A stretch of DNA of 23,843 nt from a virus: IMG/VR virus record IMGVR_UViG_3300033153_005053, positions 1-23,843 of that record. One strand, written 5' to 3'. The stretch's first letter is position 1, and each line of letters starts with the position of its first letter. A model generated the notes under the pieces. It was not told the origin of the DNA and made no database searches. It was given only the letters and a program-made list of their open reading frames with translations. A program made the position numbers and the translations under genes. Below are positions 1 through 8,736 of the stretch, piece after piece.

Positions 1-125
1 CCTTCTATAATCTTTGTATAGTTAGCTATAGTTTCTTCTTCACCTTTAATAGCTTCCTCAAATGTTTTAATATTTTTATTTGCCGCCGCAATTGCTAACC
101 TTAAACTTTCCTTGTCATATGCCAT
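1..125 (-). CDS. Partial hypothetical protein, N-terminal 41 residues
   Basis: The start of a minus-strand gene that runs off the left edge. ATG at 125-123 is preceded by a strong Shine-Dalgarno (AAAGGGGGTGAG, positions 140-129). The visible residues begin MAYDKESLRLAIAAANKNIK and continue as a charged, helix-prone stretch rich in Lys and Glu. I do not recognise a family. Its place downstream of two large structural genes suggests a tail-region protein, but that is inference from position only. The ribosome-binding site can be covered by a hairpin described separately. Confidence 0.7.
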   Translation of the reverse strand, partial: MAYDKESLRLAIAAANKNIKTFEEAIKGEEETIANYTKIIE

Positions 126-137
126 TAACTCACCCCC

Positions 138-180
138 TTTAAAATAAGGGGGTAGCCTCACCCTGTGCAAAGCTACCCCC
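138..180 (-). terminator. Rho-independent terminator-like hairpin after the structural operon
   Basis: Read on the minus strand, a 9-bp perfect stem GGGGGTAGC/GCTACCCCC (180-172 pairing with 156-148, 15-nt loop) begins eight bases after the stop codon of the 831-residue gene and is followed by TTATTTT. The U tract is interrupted, so termination may be partial. The 3' arm can instead pair with the ribosome-binding site of the next gene. Confidence 0.65.
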
Positions 181-187
181 TGTTAGA

Positions 188-2683
188 TTAAGTGTAAATA
201 GTATCCAGCGTCCTGATTGTAGCAACAGACTTATCTGCATTAGTCATGGTATCGGTAGAAGCAAACGGAACCAGCGGACCATCTGGATCAGTAGCCTCAA
301 CATTCCTAACCACTGCTTTAAAATCAATGTTTGAAACATAGATAATAGAAGCAGACATTGTAGCACCAAGAGCATACACTTCAAGAAGTGAAACATACAC
401 ATCATCAAGAGTATCCATAGCAATCGGTAGGCAGTTAATTTCGAGGGTATCACCCGAACTAGTCAGAGTAAAATCAGGTGCAACCTGTAGAGTAGTATCA
501 TTATCAACCGAAATTACATAACTAACTTCACCCTGTGTCGAGTTATAAACTAAATCACCCCGCTTCACAGTACCATCAAAACCACCAGTAGCGTAGATGA
601 TAGTATTCTCATCACCACCACTAGAAACGAAAGCCGCAAAATTAGCTAATGTGAAAGTAGCAGTAACCCATGAAGCAAAACGGATTCTGTACTCCTTATT
701 GTTATTGCTCTCATCCCTGATGCGTAGAACACCACCAGCAGACTTACCGGGGGTATCATCAGTAATAGAACCATCAACAATTAAAGTAGGATCACCAGCG
801 GCACCCGCACCAGATGAAGAGTATTCAGTCTTATCAATGTCACCATTAACATCTAACCTGAACACCGCAACCCTATCATCAGTAATAGTGGTTTCATCAG
901 TACCGATTAAGTTACTAACAGTAAGGCTATTAGCAATCGGTCTAATACGAATCGTGCCGCCAGAATCAGTTAACTGAAAACTGTTCTCATCAGCACTAAC
1001 CCAATCTGAAATGTACACCCCTCTGGCACCAAAGAAAGTACCACCAGCAAAAGTACCAAAAGGTGATTGGTTCTTAGGAGCAAAATTAGTAGCAATAGAA
1101 TCAATTTCGACTGTTTCAGTATCATCATTACTGGTAAGAGTATGATCAGAAGCACCAGTGCCAAAAGTTCCCCGAACATCTCTTAACAAAATTTCTTTGT
1201 TAGTTTCATCATGGGAAACAATCACACCAGTAGCACCACTAGTTTCCTGCGTTACATCTGAACCTTCATTAATAGTTCCAGAAGGTGAACCAGTGTACTT
1301 CAGGAATGCCTCACAACCAACATAAGACTCACCAGTAATAGCAGAAGCACCGGGATCAATATCAGCAGTGTTACCTCTTTGTGTAATGTATTTTAAATAC
1401 TCATACACTTCAGTAAGTGGGTTATCTTGGCAATGAATTAAGATGCCATAAGTTTCATTAACATCGTCACCACTAATATCAGCTTCAGCAGTAGTGAATA
1501 CTAAAGTAGGTGGTGTGTTATTGGTGAACCAAGTAGCTAGAGCAGGACCAGCATCAGTAGAAGCACCCGAACCAGAAGAAGCACCCGTCTGCGTGTTATT
1601 AGTAGTTGCCTCACTCCCGTCAAAATCAGTTTGAGGATCATCAATTAAGTAGTATTCAAAAACAGGAGTGCCAGAAACCTTGGTAAGAATAGCCCTAGCA
1701 TCAGAAACATTACCTTGAATTTCATCCCCAATATCATGGCTACCAGATAAACCAGTAAGCGTAATCTGCTTATAACCAGTAGTGTTATTCAGATCAACAC
1801 CAGTACCTAAAGGAATCGGGTTTCTACCACCTGAAGTAATGGAACACGCAACTTCAAAGTTAGCGTATAGAGTACCACCCTTCCTTGCAAAAATAGAAAC
1901 ATACCCACCATCAACAATTGGATTAGTATCAGTTTTGTAATCTCTGATAGGAACACAAATATCAATGTGACCGTCACCCCACCAATCTTGAGTTTGATCA
2001 ACGATGGAATAAGTTCTAGCCCTTTCACCATCTACGGCAACCGGACCTTGGTAACCATAAATGTGTGAAGCTGATTCAATCGTACCAATTGAATAAAGGT
2101 TAGCCCAAATCTGTTCACCAGTAGTAGAGGCGGCGGCTTGTGCGGCTGTAAAAGCACCCCTATCAGAAGTAATGTCATCAGCAACACTATCAAAGTTATT
2201 AGCGGCGGTATCATCATCAGGACGAATTACTAAATAATCATTTGTCTCACCAACATCAATAATATCAAGTAATGTTCCTGAATCAAGATCATCATGTGTT
2301 ACCGTGTAACCAATATCAGCAGTAACAATAGTTCTACCAGCAGAAACAACAGGCACAACTACAATACCAGTATTGCTATCCTGCACCCTTGTCCAGCCTG
2401 TAGTTCTTAACGCACCATTGGTAATATGCTCCATGCATTCATAGCTAATGTACCAAGGATCATTATCGCCAGAATCTATCTTTCCAATGGAATATTCCAC
2501 GGGGGTCTGGGCACTTAAAATACTGCCGTCATTTAATTGGGCAGACTCATCAAAGTGATCTTGGAAAGCAGAGTAAACAGCATTCAAAGTTTTAGTAGTT
2601 GCTCCACCCGTCCAGTGAACACGCTTCTGCCTGTTCTCATCAAGGTAAAAAATTGTTATATCTGTTAGTATTACATCACTCAT
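188..2683 (-). CDS. Large phage structural protein with repeated beta modules (831 aa)
   Basis: A very large acidic protein rich in Thr, Ser, Asp and Gly, with no Lys-rich or enzymatic motifs, as expected of a virion component. It contains diverged repeats of a type I associate with structural proteins of environmental phages: roughly residues 117-166 (TVTHDDLDSGTLLDI...LVIRPDDDTA), 316-362 (IGDEIQGNVSDARAIL), 467-525 (EGSDVTQETSGATGVIV) and 704-752 (RGDLVYNSTQGEVSYVI). Each pairs a 'G-(D/S)-x-V' strand with a Gly/Thr-rich turn and a second strand. There is no signal peptide. The start has an excellent Shine-Dalgarno (TAGGAGGG). It is the last gene before the terminator and lies immediately after the other large structural gene. 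Tail-tube, baseplate or tail-surface roles all fit the position; which one cannot be decided by eye. Confidence 0.75.
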   Translation of the reverse strand: MSDVILTDITIFYLDENRQKRVHWTGGATTKTLNAVYSAFQDHFDESAQLNDGSILSAQTPVEYSIGKIDSGDNDPWYISYECMEHITNGALRTTGWTRVQDSNTGIVVVPVVSAGRTIVTADIGYTVTHDDLDSGTLLDIIDVGETNDYLVIRPDDDTAANNFDSVADDITSDRGAFTAAQAAASTTGEQIWANLYSIGTIESASHIYGYQGPVAVDGERARTYSIVDQTQDWWGDGHIDICVPIRDYKTDTNPIVDGGYVSIFARKGGTLYANFEVACSITSGGRNPIPLGTGVDLNNTTGYKQITLTGLSGSHDIGDEIQGNVSDARAILTKVSGTPVFEYYLIDDPQTDFDGSEATTNNTQTGASSGSGASTDAGPALATWFTNNTPPTLVFTTAEADISGDDVNETYGILIHCQDNPLTEVYEYLKYITQRGNTADIDPGASAITGESYVGCEAFLKYTGSPSGTINEGSDVTQETSGATGVIVSHDETNKEILLRDVRGTFGTGASDHTLTSNDDTETVEIDSIATNFAPKNQSPFGTFAGGTFFGARGVYISDWVSADENSFQLTDSGGTIRIRPIANSLTVSNLIGTDETTITDDRVAVFRLDVNGDIDKTEYSSSGAGAAGDPTLIVDGSITDDTPGKSAGGVLRIRDESNNNKEYRIRFASWVTATFTLANFAAFVSSGGDENTIIYATGGFDGTVKRGDLVYNSTQGEVSYVISVDNDTTLQVAPDFTLTSSGDTLEINCLPIAMDTLDDVYVSLLEVYALGATMSASIIYVSNIDFKAVVRNVEATDPDGPLVPFASTDTMTNADKSVATIRTLDTIYT

Positions 2684-2695
2684 TTTATTTCCCTC

Positions 2696-4375
2696 CTAAA
2701 CTGCAATTGTATCTTCTTCAAGTGTAACCAATAAAGTATAATCACTTCCCCCTGTTACACCTAAAGTGGAGAATGATCTATACTTTGTATCTCCTGTACT
2801 CGACTTCCTAACCCTAATTTCAATATCCGTAGCACCTCCATTATACGCTTGTTGTGCTATTCCCGTACCCAAAGTATCTTCATTCATTAATTGTGAGCGG
2901 TCACTGATTTTATAAATAGCAACTTGGGCATTTTCAATAGGGTCAGTATTAGTATCCTGCACCGTTACAATTAAATCAATTGCAGTTAAGAATGTAACAG
3001 CAGAACCTTCAGATGAAGCACCATTTGCTGATGGATTACCAGAGTTATTAATAGTAATTGGTTGACCTGAAGAGTTTAGAACATCATCTGTGTTTCCATC
3101 AAACTGTAACCCTACATGGCTATAAGGTGAACTGGTATCATCATCATGTTCAATAGCCGCACCAGTAGTGTTAGAAATGAAGTTACAATATTGAATATTA
3201 ATACTTTCATTCCAAAGTAAAGAAGAGTCTACATCAACGGTATTAATGAAAGAACAATTTCTTAAAATAGGGGCACCAACTGGATCAAATTGAGAACACT
3301 GGTCAAACACAGCAGAATAAGCAAGATGCTGTGCATCATCCCCCATATTTAGCAACCCCGTGCAGTTAACAAATTGGGTGCCGTATAATCTTACTAACGA
3401 ACCAGCATTATTACCACCATATAAATCTAAGCTAATATCCTGATCATCATTACCGATAAATGTTGATCCTGATCTACCTTTATCACTTCCAACTATAACA
3501 CCATCATCAAAAGTAGTAGGGTTTCCTGCACTATCTTCAACGACAATCCCACACGCATCTGTAGGCATAGTTGTAACCCAACCACCACTATAATAATATT
3601 GGGTAGTTCCAAATTGAATAACTTTACCACTATCTGCAAACACGGTATCAACAGATTGTGTACTATCTCCTATCCAAAACTTTCCGAAAGCATAGTAAAC
3701 TCCATCCCTTTCTTGAAGCATCCCCCATGCCCTATTAGGAAAATCAGTGCAGTAAGCTAAAACTTCTTCCCATGCTCCTGAATAAGTTCCGCTATCCCAA
3801 GTTCCGGTAATTCTTAATCCGTTACCTACTGCAATTTGATCTATGAAAATAGACTCTGATCTAACAGAAACATTTGTATCAACCCAAATACCTATAAGGT
3901 TCACGGCACCAACATCAAAGGTTCCTGTGTCAGTTACCGTTCCCGGTAGAGTAGGATCAATCACAAATAATTTCCAACCACCGAACCATCCATTATTATC
4001 ATCTTCACCACATATAACAAAATCTCTATAATCTGTAGTCGAACTACCTATACGAATTGCAAAACCTTTATTAGCAATTGTGTCAAAAGCAGTAGGTGCC
4101 ATCATGTTCAACCAGATATAAATGAATTGCCCTTCTTCATCTCCAGCAGTATCAAAATCAAGAGGGGTGCCCATATTGAAGTAAGTCATTCCGTCCTTGC
4201 TGGCATACTGGCTACCGATAGAAGTAGTGCCATACAGAAACGCATCAGACTGATCTGTGATGCTACCACCACCTAACTCAAGCCAATCATCCGTACCTGT
4301 ACCACCAGTATCATTGGTTGTCTGGTCACAGTTAGCAATTACCCCTTTACCTTCAATCTCTATTGTAAGTGCCAT
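2696..4375 (-). CDS. Virion protein with beta-helix-like core and C-terminal Ig-like domain (559 aa)
   Basis: The first ~250 residues look like a beta-rich, lectin-like N-terminal region (MALTIEIEGKGVIANCDQTT onwards). The middle (about residues 310-430) has short strands punctuated by Asn and Cys, such as QFVNCTGLL, LRNCSFINT and IQYCNFISN, which resemble coils of a right-handed parallel beta-helix. The last ~100 residues (DLIVTVQDTNTDPIENAQVAIYK onwards) resemble a carboxypeptidase-regulatory or Ig-like fold. No signal peptide is present, unlike the beta-helix proteins farther upstream. Its ATG overlaps the stop of the tail-terminator-like gene by one base (TAATG), so it is probably co-translated with it. 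By position it could be the major tail protein or a tail decoration; I do not recognise a tail-tube fold. Confidence 0.72.
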   Translation of the reverse strand: MALTIEIEGKGVIANCDQTTNDTGGTGTDDWLELGGGSITDQSDAFLYGTTSIGSQYASKDGMTYFNMGTPLDFDTAGDEEGQFIYIWLNMMAPTAFDTIANKGFAIRIGSSTTDYRDFVICGEDDNNGWFGGWKLFVIDPTLPGTVTDTGTFDVGAVNLIGIWVDTNVSVRSESIFIDQIAVGNGLRITGTWDSGTYSGAWEEVLAYCTDFPNRAWGMLQERDGVYYAFGKFWIGDSTQSVDTVFADSGKVIQFGTTQYYYSGGWVTTMPTDACGIVVEDSAGNPTTFDDGVIVGSDKGRSGSTFIGNDDQDISLDLYGGNNAGSLVRLYGTQFVNCTGLLNMGDDAQHLAYSAVFDQCSQFDPVGAPILRNCSFINTVDVDSSLLWNESINIQYCNFISNTTGAAIEHDDDTSSPYSHVGLQFDGNTDDVLNSSGQPITINNSGNPSANGASSEGSAVTFLTAIDLIVTVQDTNTDPIENAQVAIYKISDRSQLMNEDTLGTGIAQQAYNGGATDIEIRVRKSSTGDTKYRSFSTLGVTGGSDYTLLVTLEEDTIAV

Positions 4376-4827
4376 TAGGGGTTCTCCCTATCATGTGAAT
4401 ACTCAATCCTACATTCAAGATTGAACATACTTTTATCTTGCATGGATAATACACCCTCATCAGTTGTGATGCTGGTAACCTGTGTGGCATACGCTAGATC
4501 ATCTCTTTCTGGGTCACTCCATAAGACTTTCTTAATATCACCAATTGTATAATTTAGTATTTTATGTGGGTCATTAACATCATGCACATACCCGTAAATC
4601 ATTATGGTGAATTTGCACAGCACTTCTCTGTTAGTTTCATCTTCTAAAGTTTCGGAACCATCACACACAGAAAGATAGGGCATCTGATTAGCATCAACTA
4701 AACCTAATGCTTTTAGCTTTCTATGTACTTGCCTTCCTGCATTTGTTTTATAACCATTGTCAATTAATATTGTTTCTAAATCCGCTACTACACTATCGAC
4801 TATCTGTTGCCTTAAATATTCAGCCAT
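4375..4827 (-). CDS. Tail terminator-like (minor tail protein U type) protein
   Basis: A 150-residue cytoplasmic protein starting MAEYLRQQIVDSVVADLETI. Size, helical N-terminus followed by a mixed alpha/beta body, and its place directly after the gp10-like gene match the tail terminator slot of siphoviruses, where the protein caps the tail tube and contacts the head. The segment TNREVLCKFTIMIYGYV followed by an acidic helix (IGDIKKVLW) is typical of this group in my reading, but no diagnostic motif exists. It starts three bases after the gp10-like stop and ends in a TAATG overlap with the next gene. Assignment rests mainly on gene order. Confidence 0.65.
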   Translation of the reverse strand: MAEYLRQQIVDSVVADLETILIDNGYKTNAGRQVHRKLKALGLVDANQMPYLSVCDGSETLEDETNREVLCKFTIMIYGYVHDVNDPHKILNYTIGDIKKVLWSDPERDDLAYATQVTSITTDEGVLSMQDKSMFNLECRIEYSHDRENP

Positions 4828-4830
4828 ATC

Positions 4831-5400
4831 TTATCCTTTAGATTTTCCGTATTTCTTAAATAAAGTGTCTACATCACTAGCTAATTTTGGAAGCATTGCC
4901 TGTATAGCTGGTGCCATGTACGGACGCTTAGGAATCTTCACACTTTTCTTTAATGCAAACAGTGGACGCTTCAATGCATTTCTACTAGAGGTAAGTTCCC
5001 ATATAATACCATCGTACACTAGCTTACTATCCTTTGGGTAGTCACTAGCCTTTGTACCGATAGACCACTTAAAAGGAATGGTTAATGCTTTAGCTTTCTT
5101 GGGGGTCTGCACACCACCCTCTTCATGTAGCAAAGCATACGGTGCTTCATTCCCACCAGCTAAGAATGCTATTTTATAATCCCACCCCCCGTGTGATTTG
5201 TGAATTTCGTGATGCACAGAATTTCTTAGGTTACCTGTACGCTGGTTAAGTTTACTTTTAATGTTGTCCTTTATCTCACCTTCAGTTCTGAAAGCCCAAT
5301 CAGTAATAGCTTTCTTCATAGCTAAATCAACTTTGCCAAACATATTAGCAAATAATGCTTTAGCTGGTTGAAAACCTTTTACCTTAAAGATAACCCCCAT
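4831..5400 (-). CDS. HK97 gp10-like neck / tail-completion protein
   Basis: A 189-residue protein with the hallmarks of the HK97 gp10 family: a helical N-terminus, RTGNLRNSV at about residues 54-62, then YALLHEEGG at about 88-96 (the family's 'Y...hE.G' signature) and RPYMAPAIQ near 159-167 followed by a C-terminal helix. Such proteins act at the head-tail joint or the tail end. Its ATG overlaps the connector stop codon (TAATG at 5402-5398), and the tail terminator-like gene follows after three bases. This is a normal cluster for HK97-like siphoviruses. Confidence 0.85.
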   Translation of the reverse strand: MGVIFKVKGFQPAKALFANMFGKVDLAMKKAITDWAFRTEGEIKDNIKSKLNQRTGNLRNSVHHEIHKSHGGWDYKIAFLAGGNEAPYALLHEEGGVQTPKKAKALTIPFKWSIGTKASDYPKDSKLVYDGIIWELTSSRNALKRPLFALKKSVKIPKRPYMAPAIQAMLPKLASDVDTLFKKYGKSKG

Positions 5401-5999
5401 TACATTTTCATCCTGATCATAGATGAAAGCATTGAGGTAACCGTGTTGTACACCTTTCCTGCACCCCCGCTGTACACATCATAGGTGACACTATCCCCGT
5501 GCCCGTCAGACCTAGCGGCAATGCCCCAACTTTGTGTGCGTATACTGTTCCATTCACTCGACACTAACAACTTACAGGCTTGCTCTGTAATGTAAGGAAC
5601 AGTATTATACCCACCATCAAATACTACTTTAACATTAGCAACACCACTGACAAACCGGGAAGCAACTAACTCAATAATTCCCTCATCCTCATATACATAA
5701 TAATCAGCGGTGGGGATTAGAGTATCATCACCAAAAACACGGTCAATGTCATCATGCAAAGAAGCAACAGAAATCACAGGGTATTGTTTAAGAACTAACA
5801 TAGAACCTAACCCCGAACCACTAACCTGTTCCGTGAATGTTCTAGCTTTTAACTTGGTCTGTAGTAGTGTATCCTCAATGTAACTGGTAGCTGAATTAAT
5901 TAGGTCTTCCATCTGAACCCTATCAGAAGACGCTGTGCCAGCACCTACATAAGATAAACCAGCAGTTGCAGTTATTAATGCATATTGATCTAGTGCCAT
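5400..5999 (-). CDS. gp6-like head-tail connector protein
   Basis: A 199-residue protein resembling the phage gp6-like head-tail connector family. N-terminal residues form helices that include the typical 'lInsAtsyIE' pattern (LINSATSYIEDTLLQTKL), followed by a beta region with LVLKQYPVISVASL, where a 'yPVisV' strand is common in the family, and a C-terminal helical part (YITEQACKLLVSSEW). Such proteins form the ring below the portal. In most HK97-type genomes this gene follows the capsid gene closely; here about 15 kb of accessory genes separate the two. It overlaps the gp10-like gene by one base. Confidence 0.8.
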   Translation of the reverse strand: MALDQYALITATAGLSYVGAGTASSDRVQMEDLINSATSYIEDTLLQTKLKARTFTEQVSGSGLGSMLVLKQYPVISVASLHDDIDRVFGDDTLIPTADYYVYEDEGIIELVASRFVSGVANVKVVFDGGYNTVPYITEQACKLLVSSEWNSIRTQSWGIAARSDGHGDSVTYDVYSGGAGKVYNTVTSMLSSMIRMKM

Positions 6000-6011
6000 G
6001 TTATCACCACC

Positions 6012-6383
6012 TTATTTAATACCTAAAAGTTTTCCTATATATGGTAATATTTGATTACCACCAGCCGCACTTAAAAAGCACAGTAGCAGTATTATTTTCC
6101 AATTATCTTTTACCCAATCAGCTTTTCTAGTTTTTGGTGCTTTACCTAAATCCTCTTGTGCCCGTCTACCATTTGCATTTGCTTGTTTCAATGCTACTTC
6201 AGTTATCCTTCCATGTAATTCTTTTCGACACACAACTGCATTGGCAGAATTTGATTCCCTAAACTCTTTCACCTCTTGTGTTACTGCATCAATACCTTCT
6301 TTTAAATATCCATGCGTCAATTCATTTGTTGCCGCCATTTCTTTTATCTCTGATAATAACATCTGATTAGTAATTTCAGCCAT
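6012..6383 (-). CDS. Small membrane protein with coiled-coil-like N-terminus
   Basis: About 123 residues. I chose the ATG at 6383 (MAEITNQMLLSEIKE) rather than the in-frame GTG at 6395, because the Shine-Dalgarno AGAAGGTG lies nine bases before this ATG and overlaps the GTG. The N-terminal ~70 residues are polar and helical (KEGIDAVTQEVKEFRES, GRITEVALKQANAN). A basic stretch KAPKTRKADWVKDNW then leads into one hydrophobic segment (about residues 95-118: WKIILLLCFLSAAGGNQILPYIGKLL) near the C-terminus. This layout recalls XhlA-type or holin-associated phage proteins, but there is no sequence signature. The role is unknown; lysis is only a possibility. Confidence 0.65.
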   Translation of the reverse strand: MAEITNQMLLSEIKEMAATNELTHGYLKEGIDAVTQEVKEFRESNSANAVVCRKELHGRITEVALKQANANGRRAQEDLGKAPKTRKADWVKDNWKIILLLCFLSAAGGNQILPYIGKLLGIK

Positions 6384-6416
6384 GATATTCCACACCTTCT
6401 TTCAAACACCGTCCTT

Positions 6417-7667
6417 TTAGTAACTAATTAATGTAGCATTTAAATTTCCATGTTCAATTGTAAGTGTTCTTGTACCCGTACTATTTTCACAATACATTTC
6501 AATATACTGATCAGCAGTCACAGCTATAAATCCTGACACTGATGCATCACCAACATTAAGATTAGAAACTGATCTCTGAAATGCTAATGCTTTATCTTTC
6601 GTACCATTTAAAGAAACATAACAATGCACAACTTCTGTTCCTGCTACTGTAGCAATTGAAAAACTAAGTGTACCATCAACCTTATATTTTCCCGCTGTTG
6701 GAAAAGTAAGACGGTTATCTGTAGTAGAATCACAAGTAACACCATCACAGTTATTGTTTGATTCCCATGTTACTTTATATGCTGTATTAGCATCAGTAAT
6801 AGTAATTGCTTGTGGGGTATCATGGGTAAACATAGAACCGTATAAACTATAATCCCTCGCCTTCCATAATGTAGAACCATCCCAATAAATCATATCACCA
6901 GAAGAAGCACCTGATGTGATAGTATTATCTACATCATGCAGTTCATTTACTTCAGCACCGTTAATAGGATTTACTAACATGATCCCGTCATCAGCAGATT
7001 GAAAAAGTATCTTGCCTATATGCACTGCGTGTATAGGTGAGTTAGGTGGTAACCCACATTCAAACTCCCCTGCTGTACCAGATAGCCAAGCAGTAGCACC
7101 AGCAGTACAATTAACATCAGAAGTATCAATGCCTCGTACTAATCCCCATGTAGTTACATAACCACTTTTACCTTCTTCAATAACAGAAGTAGCAACACCA
7201 ACAGCATAACTAAGTTCTTCAATATCGGCATCAGCTAAATCAACAGTGGGCTTGCTTCCTGATGCACCTGTAAGGTACACAACAGACCCATCAGTAATAT
7301 CATAACCAACACTATCATTGAATGCTCTTAATACTACCTCTTGTCCTAACTGTATGTGTGTTCCTGCTTGTTCAGTGTCAAGTTCTAAAGTCTTATCATC
7401 ATCCACCCAATGCACTCTGCCTTCTTTGTGTTCAGGTATAACAGGTTCAGTATCAAAATCAAGAAAGGGCAAACCATCACCACCATTGCTAGTTGCTTCC
7501 CATAAACCAGTAGTAGCATTCCAATATATCAAGGCACTTTCAGTTTGCCCTAATTGTGTTTTAACATCAGCTAAATCTTTCAGCGTGAAAGGCTGGTGTA
7601 TTTGTGCATTACCCAAAATGGGTATGCCCATTCCTATTATGAGTAAAACTAAAATTAGCTTTTTCAT
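6417..7667 (-). CDS. Tail-fibre-like protein with Sec signal peptide and C1q-like C-terminal domain
   Basis: 416 residues. Residues 1-21 are a clear Sec signal peptide (MKKLILVLLIIGMGIPILGNAQ). Then comes a module shared with two neighbours (PFTLKDLADVKTQ...LIYWNATTGLWEA, about 26-58). Residues about 105-235 form a domain I recognise from phage tail fibres: 'V.D.GSVVYLTGASG..PTV..ADAD', 'GYVTTWGLVRGIDTS' and a Pro-rich 'PNSPIHAVHIGKI' strand. A second 'NELHDVD...MIYWDGSTLWKA' copy lies at about 241-270. The C-terminal ~130 residues resemble a C1q/TNF-like jelly roll, with the pattern 'GKYKVDGTLSFSI...VSGFIAVTADQYIEMYCEN'. This architecture suits trimeric receptor binding. The signal peptide is unexpected for a virion fibre assembled in the cytoplasm. 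Confidence 0.82.
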   Translation of the reverse strand: MKKLILVLLIIGMGIPILGNAQIHQPFTLKDLADVKTQLGQTESALIYWNATTGLWEATSNGGDGLPFLDFDTEPVIPEHKEGRVHWVDDDKTLELDTEQAGTHIQLGQEVVLRAFNDSVGYDITDGSVVYLTGASGSKPTVDLADADIEELSYAVGVATSVIEEGKSGYVTTWGLVRGIDTSDVNCTAGATAWLSGTAGEFECGLPPNSPIHAVHIGKILFQSADDGIMLVNPINGAEVNELHDVDNTITSGASSGDMIYWDGSTLWKARDYSLYGSMFTHDTPQAITITDANTAYKVTWESNNNCDGVTCDSTTDNRLTFPTAGKYKVDGTLSFSIATVAGTEVVHCYVSLNGTKDKALAFQRSVSNLNVGDASVSGFIAVTADQYIEMYCENSTGTRTLTIEHGNLNATLISY

Positions 7668-7675
7668 AGCACCAC

Positions 7676-8368
7676 CTAATCAGGTTGCCCACAAGCAGTG
7701 TATGCCATATGAACAGTTTCAATTACAGCATTAGCCGCATAAGTAGCCAGTTCAGCGGTAAGATTACGATTAATAATTATCATTATTTCATCGTGTGCCG
7801 TTAACGGATTATCAGTATCATCATAATCAATAACTGCATATGAAGCTTCAAACCCATGCAGAGTACCCGTACCTACCTGTGTGAAAGCAGTGGTTGCTAC
7901 AGTAGTATTTCCTCCACTAACATCTTCCCCTGCTGATTTAGTTCTGTAAGTAAGATCAAAATAAACATTATCATCTTCAGCCATAGTAGTAGCAGGGAAC
8001 CAGTGAATGTGTAAACTCATATCACTAGCACCATCCCAATCTTCAGGTGTGTGCCATCTAATGTATGCTTCTTCATTTTCAGCGTCAAAACCCAAACCAG
8101 TAGCAGTGCCCTCAATCACTTCATCAGGGGAGTTCTGCCTAAGCCCACCAAGGATATTTAAATCAGTGTGTTTCTCATAGCAGTTAGAAGAACTATTAAT
8201 CCATAACCCTGATGCACTATCCCAAGTAAGCACATCATTATCAACAGCAGTCATTTGTGTTTTTACATTAACTAAATCATTCAATGAAAATGGATGTTGT
8301 ATATCTCCAAAGACATAAAATGGAATTGCTAATCCTATTGCAATCAATACTACAATTAATTTCTTCAT
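7676..8368 (-). CDS. Exported protein with shared N-terminal module and phage-type beta domain
   Basis: 230 residues. Signal peptide at about 1-22 (MKKLIVVLIAIGLAIPFYVF), then the shared module HPFSLNDLVNVKTQMTAVD...VLTWDSASGLW. The remainder is beta-rich with EDWDGASDMSLHIHWFPAT and VYFDLTYRTKSAG, a pattern seen in phage tail or fibre proteins, where a 'H-x-H-W' strand follows a 'DG-S-D' turn. It ends with a Cys (TACGQPD) that could pair with Cys near residue 62. It lies eight bases upstream of the tail-fibre-like gene. Role: probably a fibre-like or surface protein; exact function unknown. Confidence 0.75.
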   Translation of the reverse strand: MKKLIVVLIAIGLAIPFYVFGDIQHPFSLNDLVNVKTQMTAVDNDVLTWDSASGLWINSSSNCYEKHTDLNILGGLRQNSPDEVIEGTATGLGFDAENEEAYIRWHTPEDWDGASDMSLHIHWFPATTMAEDDNVYFDLTYRTKSAGEDVSGGNTTVATTAFTQVGTGTLHGFEASYAVIDYDDTDNPLTAHDEIMIIINRNLTAELATYAANAVIETVHMAYTACGQPD

Positions 8369-8376
8369 ATTATCAC

Positions 8377-8730
8377 CTACGGCATAGTATCAGGAACAAC
8401 AGGTTCAACATCTTCATCCACATACTGATTGCTCATTGCCTTACCAGCAAGCTTAATAAGAGTAGCAACGGAAGTTTTAGCATTAGCAGGAAGGGAGTTG
8501 TAGCCATAACTAACACGGCTATCACCAGCCCTTTTACCAATGTCATCTAATACAATGCCATTAGCAGTTATTGTGGCATCTTCAATGGCAGTCATCCCAC
8601 GATCCCACTTAACAGTAATTACAATCTTTGTAATCTTGGTTGCATTTAAAGTTCTAACCTTAACCGCATAGGCAGTACCAGTTACGAACACTAACAGCGT
8701 GAGAGCAATAATAAACTTTTTCATTTTCAT
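8377..8730 (-). CDS. Small exported hypothetical protein
   Basis: 117 residues with a good Sec signal peptide (MKMKKFIIALTLLVFVTGTAYA, cleavage expected after AYA). The mature part starts VKVRTLNATKITKIVITVKW and is a mixed beta/alpha polypeptide ending in an acidic Pro-rich tail (EDVEPVVPDTMP). I do not recognise a family. A strong Shine-Dalgarno (AAGGAG) supports the start. It sits in the run of exported proteins and ends eight bases before the next one. Confidence 0.72.
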   Translation of the reverse strand: MKMKKFIIALTLLVFVTGTAYAVKVRTLNATKITKIVITVKWDRGMTAIEDATITANGIVLDDIGKRAGDSRVSYGYNSLPANAKTSVATLIKLAGKAMSNQYVDEDVEPVVPDTMP

Positions 8731-8736
8731 TTCTCC

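Noticed and set aside
597-977. Plus-strand open frame of 126 codons
   Set aside because: Antisense to the 831-residue structural gene; composition reflects the complement of its Thr/Asp/Ser codons.
4757-5041. Plus-strand open frame of 94 codons
   Set aside because: Antisense to the tail terminator-like and gp10-like genes; no ribosome-binding site and no recognisable features.
7318-7734. Plus-strand open frame of 138 codons
   Set aside because: Antisense to the tail-fibre-like gene and across the gene junction; no ribosome-binding site and a Ser/Pro/Cys-rich composition.
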